Shown here: one piece after another, positions 1 through 5,740 of the stretch
Position numbering within the stretch: the stretch's first letter is position 1
How the letters are laid out: each line of letters opens with the position of its first letter
Source of the DNA: Desulfotignum sp.
GTDB taxonomy: Bacteria; Desulfobacterota; Desulfobacteria; Desulfobacterales; Desulfobacteraceae
Direction: 5' to 3'
NCBI GenBank assembly: GCA_011390695.1
Contig: JAABRW010000469.1
Coordinates: 1 to 7,648, forward strand
DNA length: 7,648 nucleotides
Position numbers and translations under genes: made by a program
Notes under the pieces: generated by a model
Database searches by the model: none
Seen by the model: only the letters and a program-made list of their open reading frames with translations
Told to the model about the DNA's origin: nothing

Positions 1-2
1 TG

Positions 3-272
3 CAGCATCATCAGGGACCCTTGATTCTGGCCGGTGACTTCAACTGCTGGAACCGGTCCAGACAAAAAATTGTCAACAACCTGGCCCGGTCCCTTTCCCT
101 GCGCCAGGCACGGCCCAGAAGAACCGGTCTGGTCAAACAGTTCTTTGGGTTTGAACTGGACCGCATTTATTACAGACAATTGACACTGCTGGAAATGGAT
201 GCCCTGGAAAACCGTCTTTTTTCAGACCACAATCCCCTGGTGGCAAGGTTTGCCTGCAAAACACCCCTGTAA
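3..272 (+). CDS. Endonuclease/exonuclease/phosphatase (EEP) family protein, C-terminal part
   Basis: This is the 3' end of a gene that begins before the window; the reading frame is open from base 3 and ends with TAA. The visible 89 residues carry two signatures of the EEP fold (DNase I, exonuclease III and phosphodiesterase relatives). One is L-A-G-D-F-N near the left edge, whose Asp and Asn belong to the metal/phosphate site. The other is S-D-H-N-P-L-V close to the C-terminus, whose Asp-His pair is the catalytic base motif. Between them lies F-x-L-D-R-I-Y, matching the usual 'D-x-I' strand before the last motif. The substrate cannot be told from this part: the family includes nucleases, lipid phosphatases and sphingomyelinases, and the N-terminal metal-binding Glu is outside the window. 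A strong hairpin follows, so this gene probably ends its own transcription unit and is unrelated to the SOS operon downstream. Confidence 0.8.
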   Translation, partial: QHHQGPLILAGDFNCWNRSRQKIVNNLARSLSLRQARPRRTGLVKQFFGFELDRIYYRQLTLLEMDALENRLFSDHNPLVARFACKTPL

Positions 273-296
273 TTTGGTAATCTGCCCTCTATAGCA

Positions 297-332
297 AACA
301 GCCGGTCCAAAAATTGTTCCGGACCGGCTGTT
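297..332 (+). terminator. GC-rich hairpin, probable intrinsic terminator
   Basis: A perfect 12-bp inverted repeat (AACAGCCGGTCC / GGACCGGCTGTT) encloses a 12-nt loop and starts 24 nt after the EEP stop codon. It is followed by TTCTGTCCGGTTT, which is only a poor U-tract, so termination may be inefficient or may rely on the stem alone. Its position between two same-strand transcription units supports a terminator role. Confidence 0.65.
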
Positions 333-402
333 CTGTCCGGTTTACTGCATACTGGTTTTGCTGATTACAGCTATTTTCCCAGACATGCCCCACGGACATG
401 TA

Positions 403-415
403 ATGGTTTGACCAT
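403..415. repeat. Small dyad ATGGT-TTG-ACCAT resembling the operator palindrome
   Basis: This dyad has 5-bp arms around a 3-nt centre. Its core TGGTTT-GACCA resembles TGGTTT-AAACCA inside the 502-517 palindrome, being one base shorter. Its centre lies about 100 bp upstream of the centre of the main palindrome. It could be a secondary repressor site or chance similarity; the shorter spacing argues against equal binding. Confidence 0.25.
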
Positions 416-501
416 ATGGAGCTTTGATCTGCTGATTTGTTTAGGCTTTTTATTTACAAAAGCTTTACATTGACATTGACTTTTTTTCCAAAATCTGGCA
501 G

Positions 502-517
502 TTTGGTTTAAACCAAA
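502..517. promoter_or_regulatory. Perfect 16-bp palindrome, candidate LexA2 operator
   Basis: TTTGGTTT/AAACCAAA is a perfect palindrome ending 20 bp before the lexA2 start codon. It covers the candidate extended -10 element (504-512), so a dimer bound here would block RNA polymerase. LexA repressors are dimers, bind palindromic boxes and usually repress their own operon. Recognition sequences differ widely between bacterial groups, so lack of similarity to the E. coli box is not a counter-argument. The operator role is inferred from symmetry and position. Confidence 0.5.
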
Positions 518-519
518 AC

Positions 520-530
520 AGGAAACAGGG
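520..530 (+). promoter_or_regulatory. Ribosome binding site of lexA2
   Basis: AGGAAACAGGG offers two purine-rich Shine-Dalgarno cores. AGGAA is rather far from the ATG at 538, while AGGG ends 7 nt before it, which is good spacing. The second core is part of GGGATATCCC (528-537), a 10-bp palindrome touching the start codon. This is the only clear ribosome binding site in the three-gene operon. Confidence 0.6.
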
Positions 531-537
531 ATATCCC

Positions 538-1182
538 ATGAAACCGGTACTGACAAAAAAACAGCAGAAAGTCTACGAATATATAAAAAGAGCTGTACAA
601 AAAAACGGCATCGCCCCCAGTCTGCGCAGTGCAGCCGCTGATCTGTGCATCAGCCATGCAGCCGTGGCCCAGACCCTTGGGGTGCTGGAGGAAAAAAACT
701 ATATCCGCAGACAGGGACGGTACAGCCGGACCCTGCACATTCTGGATCCGGCCGAAGACCAGGCCCGTGAGCACAAACAGGTTCCTATCATCGGCCGTAT
801 CACTGCCGGTCTGCCCCTGTATGCCCAGCAGGAATGGGAAGGCGCCATCCTGGTGGATGCTGCAGTGTACCCGGGCCAGGACCTGTTTGCCCTGAAAGTT
901 GCCGGATTTTCCATGAAAAATGCAGGGATTCTGGACCAGGACATTGCCATCTGCCGGCCCCGGCAATATGCCCGGAACCGGGAAATCGTGGTGGCACTGA
1001 TCCGTCAGGAAGAAGCCACTGTAAAGCGGTTTTTTCTTCATCCGGACGGCATTGAACTGCGGCCGGAAAACCCGGATTTCACTTCCCGGATGTATGCATT
1101 CGACGATATTCTCATTCAGGGCAAGGTCATCGGCATTATCCGGCCGCCCCAGGCCATGGACCATTATACTGCTGATTCATGA
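538..1182 (+). CDS. lexA2: LexA-type SOS repressor (cassette-associated LexA2), S24 self-cleaving
   Basis: The product is a 214-residue transcriptional repressor with the usual LexA two-domain plan and length. Residues about 1-70 form the winged-helix DNA-binding domain, recognisable from L-T-K-K-Q-Q-K-V near the start and the second-helix region I-S-H-A-A-V-A-Q-T-L. Residues about 82-203 form the S24 (LexA/UmuD) latent protease. The scissile Ala90-Gly91 lies in R-I-T-A-G-L-P, the nucleophile Ser125 in G-F-S-M-K, and the general-base Lys163 in T-V-K-R-F. By family knowledge, activated RecA filaments stimulate self-cleavage, which lifts repression after DNA damage. The recognition helix differs from E. 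coli LexA, consistent with a different operator. The start at 538 is favoured by a good ribosome site. Being first in an operon with a mutagenesis polymerase pair matches the lexA2 position in known lexA2-imuB-dnaE2 cassettes. A second, housekeeping LexA elsewhere is possible but not visible here. Confidence 0.9.
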   Translation: MKPVLTKKQQKVYEYIKRAVQKNGIAPSLRSAAADLCISHAAVAQTLGVLEEKNYIRRQGRYSRTLHILDPAEDQAREHKQVPIIGRITAGLPLYAQQEWEGAILVDAAVYPGQDLFALKVAGFSMKNAGILDQDIAICRPRQYARNREIVVALIRQEEATVKRFFLHPDGIELRPENPDFTSRMYAFDDILIQGKVIGIIRPPQAMDHYTADS

Positions 1183-2372
1183 ACCGGGCCATCATCCATC
1201 TCAATGTGGCTGATTTTGCTGCGTCGGTGGAAACCCTTGCCCAGCCGGGAATAAAAGATTTTCCTGTGGTCATTGCACCTGTTGGGGCTCCCAGGGCAGT
1301 TGTCTATGACATGAATGACACCGCATTCCAACAGGGCATCTGCAAGGGCATGCCTTTGTCCCGGGCCAGACAGCAGTGCCGGGATATCACCATCCTGCCT
1401 CCCAGGTTCAACCGGTATGAACAGGTGATGACCCATATTCTGCACCAGGGTCTGGCCCTGACCCCGGCAATTGAATCCGGTGTGCGGGACGGCCATTTTT
1501 TTCTGGACATCACCGGTACCCGACGGTTGTACGGCCCGCCTTCAGATGTGGCACACAGGTTGAAAAAACGCATACAAAAACATATCGGTCTGGATCCCAT
1601 CTGGTCGGTGGCCACCAGCAAACTGGTGGCCAAGGTGGCAACCCGCCTGGTAAAGCCCAAAGGAGAATACATTGTAAATCCCGGTGATGAGGCGGATTTT
1701 CTGGCCCCGGTCCCCCTGCATCTGCTGCCGGGCCTGGAACCTGATGAGATACAAAAACTGTCCGCCTTCAACCTGACAACCACCTCCCAGTTGCGGGAAT
1801 TGACCCCGGACCAGCTGCATGTTTTGTTTTCACACCAGGCAGGCGCCATCCATGACCTGGTCCGGGGCAAAGATGCTGACCCGGTTGTTTTTCACCGGAC
1901 AGATGCCGTCTGTGCCGACCATGAATGCAGCACTGACACCAATGATGCCGGGGTGCTGCAAAACATTGTATGCGCCCTGGCCGGAAAAATCGGGGCCCGG
2001 CTGCGGCACAGGGGGGTGGCAGCCGGCACCCTGGGCATTGACCTGTCCTATTCCGACGGGATACAGGGCCGGGCATACCGGAAAATGCCCACACCCACGG
2101 CCAATGACATGGTGCTGTGTAAAACTGCGGCCCAGCTGCTGGCCCGGGCCCAGACCCGGCGGGTGCGCATCCGGCATCTGGCCCTGGTCTGCAAAAAACC
2201 GGTGCCTGCCACGACCCAGCTGTTTTTGTTCGAAGAATCAGCCAGGGAGCAGAAACAGCTCACCGTGCTTGCGGCAATGGACAGGATACACAAACGGTTT
2301 GGCAGCGGGATGGTCCGGCCTGCCTCCACCCTGGATCCGGCCTGCCGTTATTCTGCCGGCAGTCAGCCATGA
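1179..2372 (+). CDS. imuB: ImuB-like, catalytically degenerate Y-family DNA polymerase homologue
   Basis: This 397-residue Y-family protein has palm/fingers signatures (I-I-H-L-N-V near residue 5, G-M-P-L-S-R-A-R at 57-64, L-D-I-T-G at 109-113), then thumb and little-finger regions. The residues that bind the two metal ions are gone. The first Asp of the canonical D-M-D motif is Asn9 and the next is Ala11. The canonical S-I-D-E segment reads V-R-D-G-H (102-106), so the catalytic Glu is missing in either possible alignment. Loss of these acids is the known hallmark of ImuB, which acts as an adaptor for DnaE2 rather than as a polymerase. A strong sliding-clamp motif, QLFLF, lies at 347-351. The last about 40 residues (R-I-H-K-R-F-G-S-G-M-V-R) resemble the C-terminus of UmuC proteins. 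The ATG overlaps the lexA2 stop (ATGA), and no Shine-Dalgarno sequence is seen, so translation is probably coupled. Alternative name: UmuC/DinB-like protein. Confidence 0.82.
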   Translation: MNRAIIHLNVADFAASVETLAQPGIKDFPVVIAPVGAPRAVVYDMNDTAFQQGICKGMPLSRARQQCRDITILPPRFNRYEQVMTHILHQGLALTPAIESGVRDGHFFLDITGTRRLYGPPSDVAHRLKKRIQKHIGLDPIWSVATSKLVAKVATRLVKPKGEYIVNPGDEADFLAPVPLHLLPGLEPDEIQKLSAFNLTTTSQLRELTPDQLHVLFSHQAGAIHDLVRGKDADPVVFHRTDAVCADHECSTDTNDAGVLQNIVCALAGKIGARLRHRGVAAGTLGIDLSYSDGIQGRAYRKMPTPTANDMVLCKTAAQLLARAQTRRVRIRHLALVCKKPVPATTQLFLFEESAREQKQLTVLAAMDRIHKRFGSGMVRPASTLDPACRYSAGSQP

Positions 2373-5300
2373 TTCCTTTATGCACCCGGTCCCATTATTC
2401 TCTCATGTGGGGAACCGCTTCTGTAAAACAGCTGGTGGAAAAGGCCGGGGATTTAGGATATGCCTGTCTCGCACTCACTGACACAGACAACCTGTACGGC
2501 ATGTGGCCGTTTATCAGGGCCTGTGAAAATGCCGGCATCACCCCGGTCATCGGCGCGGAAATTACAGACAGGGCAGGACCTGACAGGGCTGTCTGCCTGG
2601 TGAAGACAGCAAAAGGATATGCCAGTCTGACCCAATTGCTGACCCGGCGGCACCAGGATGAAAAATTCAGCCTGAAACAGGACCTGCCCGGCTTTGGGCA
2701 GGGGCTGCTGGTATTGACCAAATCAGCGGATATGCTGGCTTTCTGGCATGATGCCGGACTTGATGTGGCAGGCCATATGCCCAGAACCGCCATATCCCGG
2801 ACCCGCCGATTATGCAGCATTGCACGGCACCGCGCCATTCCCGTTGCTGCCTCGCCCGGCAGTTTTTTTCTGAACCCTTCGGACATCCGCATTCATAGCC
2901 TGCTCCGGGCCATCGGAAACAACACCAGCACCAGTCGGCTGCGCCCGGGCCAGGCAGCACCTGCCAATGCCTTTTTCGGCGGACCTGACCTGTATGCCAG
3001 ACGGTTTCATACCTTTCCGGAAGCAGTTGCCGTCACCCGTGTTCTGGCAGAAAAAATCACCTTTCACAAACCGGACTTCGGGATGGTCATGCCCCCTTTT
3101 GCCGGCACAGACACGGATGCCGCCATACAGCTGCGCCGGAAAACCCTTCAGGGGGCTGCCAGGCAGTATGGCACCCCGTTGCCGGAAAAAGTGGTCAGCC
3201 GCATCAATCATGAACTGGCCATTATCGCCCAGAAAGGGTTCTGTGCCTATTTTCTGGTGGTGCAGAAAATTGTCAGCCGGGCATCGCGCATCTGCGGCCG
3301 GGGTTCCGGGGCAGCATCCATCGTGGCCTACTGCCTGGGCATCACCAATGTCTGCCCCATAAAATTCGACCTGTATTTTGAACGGTTCCTCAATCCCGGG
3401 CGCCAGGATCCCCCGGATATTGATATTGATTTTGCCTGGGATGAACGCGACAGCATCCTGCATCAGGTTCTGGCGGAATATGCCGGGCATGCAGCCATGG
3501 TATCCAGCCATATCCTGTTTCAGCCGAAAATGGCGGTACGGGAAACCGCAAAGGTGTTCGGCCTGCCTGAAGGGGAAATTTCCCGGGTATGCAAACGCCT
3601 GCCCTGGTTCTGGCGCCTGACCGATGCATCCCCGGACCTGCTGGCCCACATCCGGCAGCAGGCAGAATGCCGGCACATGGATTTCCCTGCACCCTGGCCT
3701 GAAATCATGGCCTGTGCCCAGGCAATTATCGGCACCCCCCGGTACCTGTCTGTCCACCCGGGCGGGGTGGTCATCACACCTTTGCCCATCCACACCTACG
3801 TGCCAGTGGAAACGGCACCCAAAGGTATTCCGGTGATCCAGTGGGACAAGGACGGGGCCCGGGATGCCGGCCTGGTGAAAATCGATCTGCTGGGCAACCG
3901 GAGCCTGGGGGTGATCAGAGATACCATCACTGCCATTGAAACCGGTGGCAGATCTTTTCCTGATTTTACAACCCGGGACCCGGAAGACGATCCTGCAACC
4001 TGCCGGACGGTTGCCCGGGGGGACACCATGGGCTGTTTTTACATTGAAAGTCCGGCCATGCGCCTGCTTCAGCAAAAATCAAAAAAAGGGGATTTCCGCC
4101 ATGTGGTCATTCATTCTTCCATGATCAGGCCGGCTGCCAACAGGTTCATCAATGATTATATCCAGCGCCTGCGCACCGGCAAGTGGGAGCCCCTGCATCC
4201 CCTGCTGGCAAATGTGCTCCATGAGACTTTGGGGCTTATGGTTTTCCAGGAAGATGTGTCCCGGGTGGCGGTGAAACTGGCCGGGTTCAGCCATACCCAG
4301 GCCGACAGCTTAAGAAAAATTCTGTCCAAAAAAGACAATACCCGAAAACTGCAGGACTATTACCGGCAGTTTGCCGCCGGAGCAGCCGGTCAGGGCGTGC
4401 CGGAAAAAACTGTGCAGGAAATCTGGCAGATGATCCTTTCCTTTTCCGGGTATTCCTTCTGCAAACCCCATTCCGCCTCCTATGCCCGGGTATCTTTTCA
4501 GGCAGCCTATCTCAAGACCCATTATCCTGCGCAGTTCATGGCAGCCGTCATCAGCAACCAGGGAGGATTCTACACCACTTTTGCCTATGTGTCCGAGGCC
4601 CGTCGCCTGGGGCTGGCCATTCTCCCCCCGGATGTCTGTGCCGGAGAAATACAATGGCAGGGCCGAAACAAAACGCTCCGCACAGGACTGATGGCGGTGC
4701 GGCACCTGTCTGAAACCACCATGAAAAAAATCATGCACCAGCGCAGCATACGCCCTTTTTCAGGTCTCACCGATTTTTTGCACCGGGTGAAGCCCCGGGA
4801 AAATGAAATCCAGTCCCTGATAGACAGCGGCAGCCTGGATTGTTTTGATGCCAAAACCTTTCCCGACAGGATCCGGCTTCGATGGGCCGCAACTGACTGG
4901 CATAAACAAAAAACCCGGGTATCAGAAGAGCCTGCATTGTTCAATCCCGGTCCCCGGCAGGTGCCCATGCCTGATCTGCCGCAGGAAAACCGTCTGCTTC
5001 GTCTGAGAAAAGAATTTCATGCCCTGGGATTTCTGTGCGCCTGCCACCCCATTACATTATACCGGGACGTCATTGACCGGGCCGGTACCGTCAAGGCAGA
5101 CCAGGTGCACCAATATGTGGGCAAACGTATCATTTTTGCAGGATGGCCCGTCACCGGCAAAAAAGTGAAAACCCGCCATGGGGAGCCCATGACATTTCTT
5201 ACCCTGGAAGATGAAACCGGTCTTCTGGAAACCGTATTCTTTCCCCGGACCTATGCCCGGTACTGCCACATTCCGGGGCATGGCCGGCCCTGTTTTCTTA

Positions 5301-5452
5301 CCGGCAAAGTGGTGTCTGAATGGGGGGCTGTGACCCTGACGGTGGAAACCGCCCGGCCGGTGTCAAAAAAACAAAAATGTAACAACCATTGTTTTTCTGG
5401 TCATACCCCTATTTCTGGAGGGAAAATCACTTGCAACAGCATGGTTACATAA
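2369..5452 (+). CDS. dnaE2: Error-prone DNA polymerase III alpha subunit, DnaE2/ImuC
   Basis: The 1027-residue C-family polymerase is within the usual DnaE2 size and shorter than replicative DnaE1. Domains in order are PHP (about 1-230), palm/fingers (about 270-700), helix-hairpin-helix region (about 740-830) and OB fold (about 915-995). The polymerase active site looks intact: Asp350 and Asp352 in P-D-I-D-I-D-F and Asp506 in K-I-D-L-L-G. G-R-G-S-G-A-A-S at 310-317 and F-C-K-P-H-S-A-S-Y at 697-705 are further family landmarks. The PHP metal site is degenerate: the H-x-H near the start is Cys5-x-Arg7 and the T-D-H motif is T-D-T (37-39), so PHP proofreading is unlikely. Before the OB fold, E-P-A-L-F (854-858) is only a weak match to the clamp motif QxxLF. 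By family knowledge DnaE2 does translesion, mutagenic synthesis with ImuB. Its ATG overlaps the imuB stop by 4 bp without a visible Shine-Dalgarno sequence. Confidence 0.92.
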   Translation: MIPLCTRSHYSLMWGTASVKQLVEKAGDLGYACLALTDTDNLYGMWPFIRACENAGITPVIGAEITDRAGPDRAVCLVKTAKGYASLTQLLTRRHQDEKFSLKQDLPGFGQGLLVLTKSADMLAFWHDAGLDVAGHMPRTAISRTRRLCSIARHRAIPVAASPGSFFLNPSDIRIHSLLRAIGNNTSTSRLRPGQAAPANAFFGGPDLYARRFHTFPEAVAVTRVLAEKITFHKPDFGMVMPPFAGTDTDAAIQLRRKTLQGAARQYGTPLPEKVVSRINHELAIIAQKGFCAYFLVVQKIVSRASRICGRGSGAASIVAYCLGITNVCPIKFDLYFERFLNPGRQDPPDIDIDFAWDERDSILHQVLAEYAGHAAMVSSHILFQPKMAVRETAKVFGLPEGEISRVCKRLPWFWRLTDASPDLLAHIRQQAECRHMDFPAPWPEIMACAQAIIGTPRYLSVHPGGVVITPLPIHTYVPVETAPKGIPVIQWDKDGARDAGLVKIDLLGNRSLGVIRDTITAIETGGRSFPDFTTRDPEDDPATCRTVARGDTMGCFYIESPAMRLLQQKSKKGDFRHVVIHSSMIRPAANRFINDYIQRLRTGKWEPLHPLLANVLHETLGLMVFQEDVSRVAVKLAGFSHTQADSLRKILSKKDNTRKLQDYYRQFAAGAAGQGVPEKTVQEIWQMILSFSGYSFCKPHSASYARVSFQAAYLKTHYPAQFMAAVISNQGGFYTTFAYVSEARRLGLAILPPDVCAGEIQWQGRNKTLRTGLMAVRHLSETTMKKIMHQRSIRPFSGLTDFLHRVKPRENEIQSLIDSGSLDCFDAKTFPDRIRLRWAATDWHKQKTRVSEEPALFNPGPRQVPMPDLPQENRLLRLRKEFHALGFLCACHPITLYRDVIDRAGTVKADQVHQYVGKRIIFAGWPVTGKKVKTRHGEPMTFLTLEDETGLLETVFFPRTYARYCHIPGHGRPCFLTGKVVSEWGAVTLTVETARPVSKKQKCNNHCFSGHTPISGGKITCNSMVT

Positions 5453-5485
5453 AGTCTTTCCCCCTGGTTGGAAGCAAATATAAAA

Positions 5486-5512
5486 TTGACATGCAATAAT
5501 ATTTATTACAAT
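5486..5512 (+). promoter_or_regulatory. Possible sigma-70 promoter upstream of amtB
   Basis: TTGACA (5486-5491) and TACAAT (5507-5512) match the two hexamers at 6/6 and 5/6, but the spacer is 15 bp instead of 16-18. The -10 element coincides with the left half of the palindrome TACAATATTGTA, which could then act as an operator. The region is so AT-rich that a chance match is quite possible. Confidence 0.25.
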
Positions 5513-5518
5513 ATTGTA
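5507..5518. repeat. Perfect 12-bp palindrome TACAATATTGTA with a second partial copy
   Basis: The palindrome lies about 150 bp upstream of the sigma-54 promoter, within the range of enhancer sites for sigma-54 activators. The ten bases TTACAATATT, starting one base earlier, recur exactly at 5630-5639. It does not resemble the NtrC consensus of enteric bacteria. A binding-site role is inferred only from symmetry, repetition and position. Confidence 0.35.
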
Positions 5519-5661
5519 TAAAAAACAAGCAGTATAAATTACAAAAATGAACTTTATTTTCAAAATTATCATTTTTTGATAAAGCATAAAATTTGAATAA
5601 GTGCGCGTATATGTATTAAATTCAAACGTTTACAATATTATTTACCAAGGGCTTCCATTCC

Positions 5662-5677
5662 TGGCATGTGATTTGCT
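5662..5677 (+). promoter_or_regulatory. Sigma-54 (RpoN) -24/-12 promoter of amtB
   Basis: TGGCAT-GTGAT-TTGCT matches the sigma-54 consensus TGGCAC-N5-TTGCW with a single mismatch in the -24 box. The invariant GG (5663-5664) and GC (5675-5676) have the required 10 bp between them. Transcription would start near 5688, about 50 nt before the amtB ATG. Sigma-54 control of amtB is well known in proteobacteria, where NtrC activates it under nitrogen limitation, so the site and gene fit each other. Confidence 0.82.
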
Positions 5678-5724
5678 CAATACTGAAGGACAATTTTAAA
5701 GAAATTTTTAAAAAACCGTTGCCA

Positions 5725-5733
5725 AAGAAAGGA
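5725..5733 (+). promoter_or_regulatory. Ribosome binding site of amtB
   Basis: AAGAAAGGA ends 7 nt before the ATG at 5741. This spacing, together with the signal peptide that begins at this codon, fixes the start. Confidence 0.65.
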
Positions 5734-5740
5734 AATCACC

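Larger units (their letters stand above)
333..537 (+). promoter_or_regulatory. Upstream control region of the lexA2-imuB-dnaE2 operon
   Basis: This 205-bp non-coding gap is AT-rich towards its right half. It holds a small dyad ATGGT-TTG-ACCAT (403-415), a consensus -35-like TTGACA (470-475) directly followed by TTGACT (476-481), a T-tract (481-487), and the large palindrome described separately. No convincing TATAAT-like hexamer lies 16-18 bp after either TTGAC element. The best -10 candidate is the extended form TG-G-TTTAAA (504-512), with a weak -35 TTTTCC at 484-489. That arrangement would start transcription near 519 and leave a leader of about 20 nt. No E. coli-type CTG-N10-CAG box and no Gram-positive GAAC-N4-GTTC box was found. 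Confidence 0.5.
5453..5740 (+). promoter_or_regulatory. AT-rich intergenic control region upstream of amtB
   Basis: This 288-bp spacer between dnaE2 and amtB is strikingly AT-rich compared with both genes. No clear terminator for the dnaE2 operon is visible. It holds the palindrome TACAATATTGTA (5507-5518), a second copy of its core TTACAATATT (5630-5639), and a hairpin TTATCA-N5-TGATAA (5566-5582). There is also a 7-bp inverted repeat TTTGAAT...ATTCAAA with a 21-nt spacer (5592-5626) and the sigma-54 promoter listed separately. TTGATA at 5576-5581, read on the other strand, gives an IHF-like site with one mismatch, in the usual place for DNA bending between an enhancer and a sigma-54 promoter. 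Only tiny open frames occur, so no gene is called. Confidence 0.55.

Noticed and set aside
361..370. CTGATTACAG as an E. coli-like SOS box
   Set aside because: The CTG and CAG triplets are only 4 bp apart rather than 10, so it does not fit the box.
508..1164. Long open frame (218 codons) on the minus strand opposite lexA2
   Set aside because: It lies opposite an unmistakable LexA gene, shows no recognisable domain and is explained by the codon composition of the real gene.
1819..2481. 220-codon plus-strand frame spanning the imuB-dnaE2 junction
   Set aside because: It overlaps both real genes out of frame, is rich in Pro, Trp, Cys and Gly as expected for a shadow frame, and has no ribosome site.
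2810..4075. 421-codon open frame on the minus strand inside dnaE2
   Set aside because: It is fully contained in a well-conserved polymerase gene, has a biased composition rich in Gly, Pro and His, and has no domain; it is a shadow frame.
5381..5396. AACAA-CCA-TTGTTTTT as terminator of the dnaE2 operon
   Set aside because: The stem is only 5 AT-rich pairs and it lies within the coding sequence, so it is too weak to call.
5548..5580. Tiny plus-strand open frame in the amtB upstream gap
   Set aside because: Only about 10 codons, with no ribosome site; expected by chance in AT-rich DNA.
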